Below are positions 1 to 4,601 of a DNA stretch of 9,484 nucleotides, in pieces. The position numbers and the translations under genes are program-made. The stretch is taken from positions 1 through 9,484 of the forward strand of contig JACRCB010000012.1 of assembly GCA_016219165.1 (NCBI GenBank). The letters run 5' to 3'. The notes beneath the pieces are model-generated. The model was not told the DNA's origin. It did not search any database and saw nothing but the letters and a program-made list of their open reading frames with translations. The DNA comes from Deltaproteobacteria bacterium. Lineage in GTDB: Bacteria > Desulfobacterota > GWC2-55-46 > DRQE01. How positions within the stretch are numbered: position 1 is the stretch's first letter; each line of letters starts with the position of its first letter.

Positions 1-505
1 GGTGGACCCCCTCTCGGCATCCCGGATACACCCCAATAACATCCACCGCGTAATAAGGGCGCTTGAGGTGTATTCCTCTACGGGCAGTCCCATATCGAGT
101 CTTCAAAAAGAGCACGGTCGAGGGGAATCCGATTACGACTGCCTCAAGATAGGGTTGATGAAAGAGAGGCCCCTTCTGTACCGCGATATAGAGAAAAGGG
201 TTGACCGCATGATGGAAGACGGGCTTTTGGCGGAAACACAGAATCTCGTTAGGATGGGCTATGGCGCGGAACTTAAGAGCATGCGCTCGCTCGGTTACAG
301 GGAGATGCGGGATTATACAGGGAAGAGGCGGAGCCTCGACAGCGCTGTTTCGGAGTTTAAGAAAAATACCAGGAACTACGCCAAAAGGCAGATTACGTGG
401 TTTAAGAAGGACAAAGAGGTATTGTGGTTTTCTCCGGAGGATAAGCCGGGTATAATCTCTCTTGTCAGGGATTTTTACTCCGATTCTTATTCCCGGAGCC
501 GGTGA
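1..505 (+). CDS. miaA: tRNA dimethylallyltransferase MiaA, 3' part only
   Basis: MiaA transfers a dimethylallyl group from DMAPP to N6 of A37 in tRNAs reading UNN codons, the first step towards ms2i6A. About 168 codons of the C-terminal half are visible. The 5' end, with the P-loop and catalytic Asp region, lies outside the window, so the GTG at base 2 is an internal Val and not a start. Family signatures seen: DPLSASRIHPNN followed by RVIRALEVY near the left edge, a GL-x2-E-x-Q-x-L-V-x2-G helix, the SLGYREM segment, and the C-terminal block FKKNTRNYAKRQITWFK. The usual family length is about 300 residues, so roughly 130-140 residues are missing. The TGA stop at 503-505 overlaps the GTG start of the next gene by 4 bp, which suggests translational coupling. 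No damage is seen in the visible part. Confidence 0.96.
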   Translation, partial: VDPLSASRIHPNNIHRVIRALEVYSSTGSPISSLQKEHGRGESDYDCLKIGLMKERPLLYRDIEKRVDRMMEDGLLAETQNLVRMGYGAELKSMRSLGYREMRDYTGKRRSLDSAVSEFKKNTRNYAKRQITWFKKDKEVLWFSPEDKPGIISLVRDFYSDSYSRSR

Positions 506-1230
506 AGGCGGCCAAAAAGATGAAGCGGATTATTCCGGTAATATTGTCATTATTTGTCCTGTCGTTGGCCGCGGCCTCTTTTGCCGCAACCGCTGTTGTA
601 AAGGCCGAGGGCGCCGCCGTTAAATCAGGGGATGACCCCGGCGTAAAGGAGAGGGCGCTCGAGAGCGCCATGAAGAATTCCGTAGAGGCGGCTTTGAGAC
701 TCGTCATTAAAGAGGAGAAGATAAACGCCCTTTCCGGCGAGCTTCTGGAGAGGGTCTTTTCAGACCCCTTAAGGTATGTCCTTAATTACAGAATCCTCTC
801 GGAGGGGCTTTTAAGGCATTTTGACATGCCTGAGGCCGCTCTGAAATCCGGGGAGGAGGAACAACCGTCCGGCCCGGTGGACATCTACCACGTCTGGATA
901 GAGGCGAGCGTTGATGCGGACGGATTGAGGAGGGACGTGGGGCGTTTTACGGGAGCGGGCCGGGATTTGGCCCCGGTTACGATAGAAATCCTCGGGGTGG
1001 AGGACTGGGGGACATTCAACGGGCTTAAGGAAACCATTGAGGGAATGGACATCGTAATGGAGGTCGGTTACAGGTCTTTTTCGAGGGGAAAGATTTTTAT
1101 TACAGCCTTGGTCGCGGGTTCAGGGCAAAACCTCTACGAGAGGCTCTACAAGGAATTGGGCGGCGCCTTTACCGTGGCGCCGGCCGGGGAGGACAGGCTG
1201 ATAATCAGGAAAGAAAAGCCCGCAAAATAG
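502..1230 (+). CDS. exported protein of unknown function, FlgT-N/LPP20-like N-terminus
   Basis: A protein of 242 residues from GTG 502, or 236 from ATG 520. The N-terminus is a clear Sec signal peptide: Lys-rich (MKAAKKMKR), a hydrophobic core (IIPVILSLFVLSLAAA), and a likely SFA-ATA cleavage site, so the product is periplasmic. After it comes an A-x-G-x-A strand and a helix with regularly spaced Ala (ERALESAMKNSVEAAL). This resembles the N-terminal domains of FlgT/LPP20-type envelope proteins; the resemblance is by eye and weak. The rest has no motif I recognise. Start: GTG 502 overlaps the miaA stop (GTGA) and has GGAG at 495-498, only 3 nt upstream. ATG 520 would give a more standard signal peptide but has no good ribosome site. 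It is probably in one operon with miaA and the lipoprotein that follows 18 bp downstream. No flagellar gene is nearby, so a flagellar role is not claimed. Confidence 0.85.
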   Translation: MKAAKKMKRIIPVILSLFVLSLAAASFAATAVVKAEGAAVKSGDDPGVKERALESAMKNSVEAALRLVIKEEKINALSGELLERVFSDPLRYVLNYRILSEGLLRHFDMPEAALKSGEEEQPSGPVDIYHVWIEASVDADGLRRDVGRFTGAGRDLAPVTIEILGVEDWGTFNGLKETIEGMDIVMEVGYRSFSRGKIFITALVAGSGQNLYERLYKELGGAFTVAPAGEDRLIIRKEKPAK

Positions 1231-1248
1231 GAAAAGGAGCGAAAAAAG

Positions 1249-1860
1249 GTGTTTTATAAGAAAGTTGTACTGTTTTTAGTTTTTGTAACTCTCGCCGGAT
1301 GCGCCGGGAGCGTGAGGTATAAGGTCTCGAAGGACTTTTCTGCTGCCCGGCTTGATACGGTGGCGGTGCTGGCCGTGGCCGGAGAGGTTCCGGATGCGAA
1401 GATAAAAGAGATATTCAGGAATGCGGCCTCAAAGAAACTCGGCGCCATGAACTATGACGTCCTGCCCTCCGCGGCGGTGGATAACATCTACGCGAAATAC
1501 CCGGACGCCGCGCAGGGGGCGGATAGGGTGAAGGAGGTCTCCGGACTCCTCAATGCGGATTCCCTCCTCTATATCAACGTAACCGGATGGAAGGAGAGGT
1601 TCTTTGTTACGTATGCCGCCTTGAAGATAAATGCGGAGTTCACACTCTACTCGAAGACAGGCGCGGTCCTGTGGCGCGGGAGATACTCTACAAAAGAGTC
1701 CGAGATGAGGTTCGACAGGGAACTCCTCAAGATGGACGTCATTAAGGCGTATGAACCGAGGATAGAGCGGCTCGTGGATACGGTCCTCTCTACACTCCCC
1801 CGCCGTCCAGTGGAGAAAAAAGAAGAGGAAAAGCCGAAGAGTTACTTCGACTGGCTTTGA
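1249..1860 (+). CDS. outer-envelope lipoprotein, GNA1162/DUF799-like
   Basis: A lipoprotein of 203 residues. The signal peptide MFYKKVVLFLVFVTLAGC ends in a lipobox LAGC with Cys18. The next residues are Ala-Gly, not Asp, so by the Lol rule it would go to the outer membrane. The mature part has the order typical of the GNA1162/DUF799 family: a strand with VAVLAVAGEV, a helix (KIKEIFRNAASKKLG), a MNYDVLPSAAVD segment, NADSLLYINVTGW, and late strands ending in GAVLWRGRYSTKE. The C-terminus is charged (PVEKKEEEKPKS). Family members are surface or periplasm-facing lipoproteins of uncertain role, often encoded beside other envelope proteins. The start is GTG 1249, supported by AAGGAG at 1234-1239 with 9 nt spacing. 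It probably shares a transcript with the exported protein upstream. The family call is from pattern recognition only; 'lipoprotein' itself is certain. Confidence 0.88.
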   Translation: MFYKKVVLFLVFVTLAGCAGSVRYKVSKDFSAARLDTVAVLAVAGEVPDAKIKEIFRNAASKKLGAMNYDVLPSAAVDNIYAKYPDAAQGADRVKEVSGLLNADSLLYINVTGWKERFFVTYAALKINAEFTLYSKTGAVLWRGRYSTKESEMRFDRELLKMDVIKAYEPRIERLVDTVLSTLPRRPVEKKEEEKPKSYFDWL

Positions 1861-1865
1861 GTAGA

Positions 1866-1902
1866 GGGGAGGGTACTCCCCGGGATTTGGGCAGTTTTTT
1901 TT
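1866..1902 (+). terminator. possible weak terminator after the miaA operon
   Basis: A 6-bp hairpin GGGGAG-GGTA-CTCCCC (1866-1881) follows the lipoprotein stop by 5 bp, and a run of eight T is at 1895-1902. The T run lies 13 nt from the stem and not directly after it, so this is not a textbook intrinsic terminator. It would separate the miaA operon from the TA promoter that begins at 1958. Confidence 0.35.
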
Positions 1903-1957
1903 GGGGCGGGCCGATTTTAATCGTTAGACATTCACTCTTCCCCTTCGCAGAAAGTGC

Positions 1958-1986
1958 TTGACTCTTCCCGTGATTATGGCTATAAT
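1958..1986 (+). promoter_or_regulatory. sigma-70-type promoter of the relE-phd module
   Basis: TTGACT (1958-1963, 5/6 to consensus) and TATAAT (1981-1986, 6/6) are separated by exactly 17 nt. The expected transcription start is about 1992-1994, only 2-4 nt before the toxin ATG at 1996. The toxin mRNA would then be leaderless or nearly so. The promoter also argues against the upstream in-frame TTG at 1954 as the start. Confidence 0.8.
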
Positions 1987-1997
1987 ATAGCCAGAAT
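1973..1997. promoter_or_regulatory. palindrome over the -10 box, likely TA operator
   Basis: GGCTATA-A-TATAGCC (1978-1992) is a perfect 7-bp inverted repeat around A1985. It extends outward to 11 of 12 matching positions per arm over 1973-1997, with one mismatch at 1976/1994. It covers the whole -10 box, the expected start site and the first two bases of the toxin ATG. Type II antitoxins of the Phd/YefM family bind palindromes at their own promoters, so this is the obvious operator for the TA complex. Binding is inferred; the symmetry is seen directly. Confidence 0.65.
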
Positions 1998-2289
1998 GAG
2001 ACATGAGGTTGTTTTCTCTCCGGAGGCTGTTGCAGATTTCAAAGTCTTAAAGGCAAATGTTCGGGCAGTGGTTCGTGATACCATTGAAAAACATTTACGC
2101 TTTGAGCCAACGAAAGAGAGTAAAAGGCGTATAAAGAAACTAAGGGGGATAAGACATCCGCAATATCGATTGCGTGTTGATGAGATTAGAGTCTTTTATG
2201 ACATACATGGGAATAAGGTGGAGGTATTGGCCATAGTCGAAAAATCGCAAGCGGCCGCATGGCTTAAAAACATAGGAGAGGCAAAATGA
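1996..2289 (+). CDS. RelE/ParE-family toxin (toxin-first module)
   Basis: A 97-residue product starting MRHEVVFSPEAVADFK. RelE-fold toxins usually cleave mRNA at the ribosome; ParE relatives target gyrase. The family pattern is present: a first strand (HEVVFSPEA), two helices with basic residues (KESKRRIKKLRG), the YRLRVDEIRVFYDI strand pair with conserved Arg, and a late strand VEVLAIVEKSQAAAW. The length is normal for the family. The ATG at 1996 is chosen because the promoter's predicted start site is at about 1993, so the in-frame TTG at 1954 would lie upstream of the transcript. There is no Shine-Dalgarno site, consistent with leaderless translation. The stop overlaps the antitoxin start by 4 bp (ATGA). 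The sequence is visibly richer in A/T than the flanking genes, which suggests acquisition by transfer. RelE rather than ParE activity cannot be decided here. Confidence 0.9.
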   Translation: MRHEVVFSPEAVADFKVLKANVRAVVRDTIEKHLRFEPTKESKRRIKKLRGIRHPQYRLRVDEIRVFYDIHGNKVEVLAIVEKSQAAAWLKNIGEAK

Positions 2290-2525
2290 AAAAGATAGCT
2301 TTATCTGAAGTCAAGGATGACTTATCCCGCTATTTAAGAATATCGGAGAAAGAAGAGGTTGTAATCACCAGGCATGGAAAGCCAGCGGGTGTTTTGATCG
2401 GCTTTGAATCTGAGGATGATTGGTTCGACTACCGATTGGAAAATGATCCGCGATTTCTTCAGAGAATAGAATCTGCCAGAAGTAGTATGCGTTCAGGAAA
2501 AGGGACCCGAAGAGAGGGATTATAA
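2286..2525 (+). CDS. Phd/YefM-family antitoxin
   Basis: A 79-residue protein. Residues 1-45 match the Phd/YefM DNA-binding domain: LSEVKDDLSRYLRI, then EEVVITRHGKPAGVLIGFES, the 'prevent-host-death' core. The C-terminal tail (DDWFDYRLENDPRFLQRIESAR) is the part expected to wrap around and neutralise the toxin. It begins with ATG overlapping the toxin stop (ATGA) and has AGGAG at 2274-2278 with 7 nt spacing. The antitoxin therefore has a proper ribosome site although the toxin lacks one. That arrangement could favour antitoxin synthesis although it comes second. It probably represses the promoter at 1958-1986 through the palindrome there. Its base composition is A/T-rich like the toxin gene. 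Confidence 0.92.
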   Translation: MKKIALSEVKDDLSRYLRISEKEEVVITRHGKPAGVLIGFESEDDWFDYRLENDPRFLQRIESARSSMRSGKGTRREGL

Positions 2526-2548
2526 AAATAGGGGGAAAATAGCCTCGC

Positions 2549-2571
2549 AAGGGTGGGCACAGCCCACCTTT
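2549..2571. repeat. short-loop palindrome, REP-like hairpin
   Basis: GGTGGGC-ACA-GCCCACC (2552-2568) is a perfect 7-bp stem with a 3-nt loop. It extends to 2549-2571 through one G-U pair and two A-T pairs. No T-run follows on either strand, so a simple intrinsic terminator is not supported, although it lies between convergent genes. Confidence 0.6.
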
Positions 2572-2581
2572 AGTGCTTAAC

Positions 2582-2611
2582 GCCCCATGTAGGGCAACCC
2601 TTCAGGGTTGC
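2582..2611. repeat. two overlapping, mutually exclusive hairpins, REP-like
   Basis: GCAACCC-TTCA-GGGTTGC (2594-2611) is a perfect 7-bp stem with a tetraloop. A second possible stem, GCCC-CATGTA-GGGC (2582-2595), shares bases 2594-2595 with it, so only one can form fully. It lies 10 bp after the palindrome ending at 2571. Together the two elements look like short palindromic repeats of the REP/MITE-remnant kind; that label is inference. The convergent spacer 2526-2635 holds nothing else I can identify. Confidence 0.55.
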
Positions 2612-2635
2612 GTATGGCCGTTTCAAATCCCCCAA

Positions 2636-3469
2636 CTATATCGCCTCCCTCAGATGCCGTATCTCGCTCAGCCTGAAAACAGGGCCTTCCTGACACACGT
2701 AGACGCTCTGTATCTGGCAGTGGCCGCATTTGCCCATGCCGCACCTCATCCTTCTCTCAAGGGAGAGGAATATGTCCTCGCCCCTTATCTTTTTACTGCC
2801 CAGACTCAATATCACGTATTTATACATGACGTGCGGGCCGATAATCACGGCGGATGTCTTTAACTCATCGACCTTGCATGGCCCTATGAGGGTTGTTACG
2901 ACCCCTACATTCCCCCTCCATTGCGGATGGGGCCTGTCGATTGTAACATTTACCTCCACCCCCCTTTTTTCCCATTCCTTGAGTTCCTTTTTAAAAAGCA
3001 CCTCCCCCGGCTCCTTTACGCCGTAAAGGAGCGTCAGCCTCCCGAATGATTTTCTCTGAGAGAGAGCGCTCTTTATAAGAGACCTCATCGGAATGAGCCC
3101 GATGCCTCCGGCTATAAAGAGGAGGTCTTTCCCCTTCATCTCCTCAACCGGGAAACCCCTTCCGAAAGGCCCCCTTACCCATAATATGTCTCCTTTCCTC
3201 AGCCTGTGGAGCGCATTCGTAAGGTCCCCCGCCGCCTTTATGCAGAGATCCACCATGTCGGGCGAGGGCTGAGAGGAGATTGAGATGGGCGCCTCCCCGT
3301 AGCCCGGAAGGCCGACCATAAGGAACTGCCCGGGGGTGGAGGCGATTTTTTTAGAGAGGCGGATGGAAAAAAATCTCTCCCTGCCTGAGGAAGCGGAGGT
3401 CTCCTCAACCCTTGCTTTTTCCGGCAGGTACGGCGAGAGGGCGCTCTTTCGAGGCGCGCAGTATTTCAT
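2636..3469 (-). CDS. FAD/NAD(P)-binding 2Fe-2S electron-transfer protein (sulfhydrogenase gamma / AsrB-like)
   Basis: A 277-residue flavoprotein of the ferredoxin-NADP reductase superfamily. Residues 13-50 (SPYLPEKARV to TPGQFLMVGLPG) and APISIS (60-65) form the FAD-binding barrel. GGIGLIP (121-127) is the NAD(P) loop. C-terminal C243-x4-C248-x2-C251-x7-C259 is a 2Fe-2S site like that of dihydroorotate dehydrogenase electron-transfer subunits. In known enzymes this subunit passes electrons between NAD(P)H and the 4Fe-4S partner in the cytoplasm. ATG 3469 is preceded by GGAGGT (3475-3480, 5 nt spacing), a strong ribosome site. There is no other plausible start before the FAD domain, so the 65-bp overlap with the upstream gene looks real. 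The delta and alpha NiFe subunits, or AsrC, which usually follow, are absent; the gene ends against a convergent TA module. HydG and AsrB are hard to separate from sequence alone. Confidence 0.9.
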   Translation of the reverse strand: MKYCAPRKSALSPYLPEKARVEETSASSGRERFFSIRLSKKIASTPGQFLMVGLPGYGEAPISISSQPSPDMVDLCIKAAGDLTNALHRLRKGDILWVRGPFGRGFPVEEMKGKDLLFIAGGIGLIPMRSLIKSALSQRKSFGRLTLLYGVKEPGEVLFKKELKEWEKRGVEVNVTIDRPHPQWRGNVGVVTTLIGPCKVDELKTSAVIIGPHVMYKYVILSLGSKKIRGEDIFLSLERRMRCGMGKCGHCQIQSVYVCQEGPVFRLSEIRHLREAI

Positions 3470-4466
3470 TCGTTACCTCCGAGATATTTATCTTAACGAG
3501 GCATGTCCGCGAGCATCTGCCGCAGCCCACGCAGAAAAGCCCCTTGAACCTGTCCGCAAGGTAGCGGAACTTCCTGTTGAAGCGGTGGCGGAGCCTGTCC
3601 GCGCGGGTCTTCCTAAAGTTCATACCGCCGGTGACCTTTGCGAAGTCCTCGAGCGTGCAGCCGTCCCAGACCCTTGACCTTGTCCCCTTTTTCAAATCCA
3701 TGCTCACCTCGTCCCTTACGTCGAAACAGTAGCAGGTGGGGCATACGTTGTTGCAGCTACCGCACCCGTAGCAGACAGCCCCTATCTTCTCCCACACGGG
3801 GTGGCCGTCGGCAAAGGAATAGACAAGGGGCAGAAGGGAGGGGTCGTCTATGTCGAGCCTTGCCTTAAAGAGCGTTTTTTTCTTCTCCGTTAACCTTTCT
3901 AATTCTTTCAATGCCGCGCGCTTTGTCTTTGAAGGGGACGCGTATTTTTTTAGAAGGCTTCTTCCCCTGCCGGAACCGGCCCTCGCGATGAAGCCGCCTT
4001 TTACCCCGTGGAGGAATATGTCAAACCCCTCATCCACGGTCATCGTCCCTATGGAAGCGCAGAAACAGTACTCGTCCGGGACGCATTCCGTCCCCACTAT
4101 AATCGTATTCTCGCGCCTTTTCAGATAATTTACGTCCGGTTTCCCGTAAGAGAATACCCTGTCCATGAGGTTTATCGCGTGCACGTCGCATGAGTGGAGG
4201 CCGAATAAGACCTGTTTCTCCGCATCGGCGACCCCTTCGGCCATGCCCTTCTCGATGTCAAACCTGAGGAGTGTTTCTTTCGGCGGGAACAAAAACCCCT
4301 TCGCGGAGATGTGGGACGGGGTTTGGGAAAGTTTGAGTTGAGAGAATTCCTCTATCCGGGAAAAGGCCGGGAAGCCGTCTTTTGTTACAGGGCCGTAAAA
4401 GACGTAGTCTTTTATAAGCCCTTGCGCGAGGTTACGGAACCCCTTTTTTGTTATAAAGTCCATCAT
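3405..4466 (-). CDS. 4Fe-4S dicluster protein (sulfhydrogenase beta / AsrA-like)
   Basis: A 353-residue iron-sulfur protein that partners the flavoprotein downstream. The N-terminal domain (1-220) has the family blocks FGLHSCDVHAINLMDRVF (88-105) and GTECVPDEYCFCAS (125-138). The C-terminal half carries two cluster sites: C232-x2-C235-x2-C238-x3-C242 followed by Pro, with extra Cys at 245 and 247, and C312-x2-C315-x2-C318-x3-C322, followed by Leu instead of Pro. In sulfhydrogenases and anaerobic sulfite reductase this subunit wires the flavin to the catalytic centre. The likely start is one of two tandem ATGs (4464-4466 or 4461-4463). AAGGG lies directly upstream, so the second ATG has the better spacing. 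A good promoter precedes it on this strand. The family assignment to HydB versus AsrA is open; the cluster sites are certain. Confidence 0.9.
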   Translation of the reverse strand: MMDFITKKGFRNLAQGLIKDYVFYGPVTKDGFPAFSRIEEFSQLKLSQTPSHISAKGFLFPPKETLLRFDIEKGMAEGVADAEKQVLFGLHSCDVHAINLMDRVFSYGKPDVNYLKRRENTIIVGTECVPDEYCFCASIGTMTVDEGFDIFLHGVKGGFIARAGSGRGRSLLKKYASPSKTKRAALKELERLTEKKKTLFKARLDIDDPSLLPLVYSFADGHPVWEKIGAVCYGCGSCNNVCPTCYCFDVRDEVSMDLKKGTRSRVWDGCTLEDFAKVTGGMNFRKTRADRLRHRFNRKFRYLADRFKGLFCVGCGRCSRTCLVKINISEVTNEILRASKERPLAVPAGKSKG

Positions 4467-4485
4467 CCCTTGCCCGTCCGGACTG

Positions 4486-4514
4486 AGTATACCAGAAAGA
4501 AGAAATGGTGTCTA
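4486..4514 (-). promoter_or_regulatory. sigma-70-type promoter for the beta/gamma electron-transfer pair
   Basis: On the minus strand, TAGACA (4514-4509, 5/6) and TATACT (4491-4486, 5/6) are separated by 17 nt. The predicted start is near 4479, giving a leader of about 12 nt before the first ATG at 4466. It lies back to back with the promoter of the plus-strand radical-SAM gene. Confidence 0.6.
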
Positions 4515-4541
4515 TCAGCCCGGCGTGTTGTTGCGGCCCCC

Positions 4542-4570
4542 TTGTAACGCCATGTTATCCATGGGATAAT
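4542..4570 (+). promoter_or_regulatory. promoter for the first radical-SAM gene, with overlapping palindrome
   Basis: TTGTAA (4542-4547, 4/6), a 17-nt spacer, and GATAAT (4565-4570, 5/6) with an extended -10 TGG directly before it. The predicted start is near 4577, upstream of a GGAGG site at 4588-4592. The palindrome TTATCC-ATG-GGATAA (4555-4569) overlaps the -10 box, and GGGATAA recurs at 4574-4580, so a repressor site is possible. No regulator is encoded next to it. Confidence 0.5.
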
Positions 4571-4587
4571 AGCGGGATAAATAAACC

Positions 4588-4592
4588 GGAGG
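4588..4592 (+). promoter_or_regulatory. ribosome-binding site that bears on the start of the first radical-SAM gene
   Basis: GGAGG lies about 11 nt after the predicted transcription start and 9 nt before ATA 4602, the only start-like codon at good distance in the coding frame. There is no comparable site near ATG 4725. This favours initiation near 4602 at a non-canonical codon, or an ATG-to-ATA change. Confidence 0.45.
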
Positions 4593-4601
4593 TTTTTCAA
4601 C

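Noticed and set aside
1954..1995. A 14-codon upstream extension of the RelE toxin from a TTG.
   Set aside because: The region holds the promoter -35 and -10 boxes, so it would not be transcribed from that promoter. Family members start at the ATG 1996 position.
2573..2863. A 96-codon plus-strand open frame.
   Set aside because: Its first part translates the palindromic repeats and the rest runs antisense to the C-terminus of the flavoprotein. It has no ribosome site and no recognisable domain.
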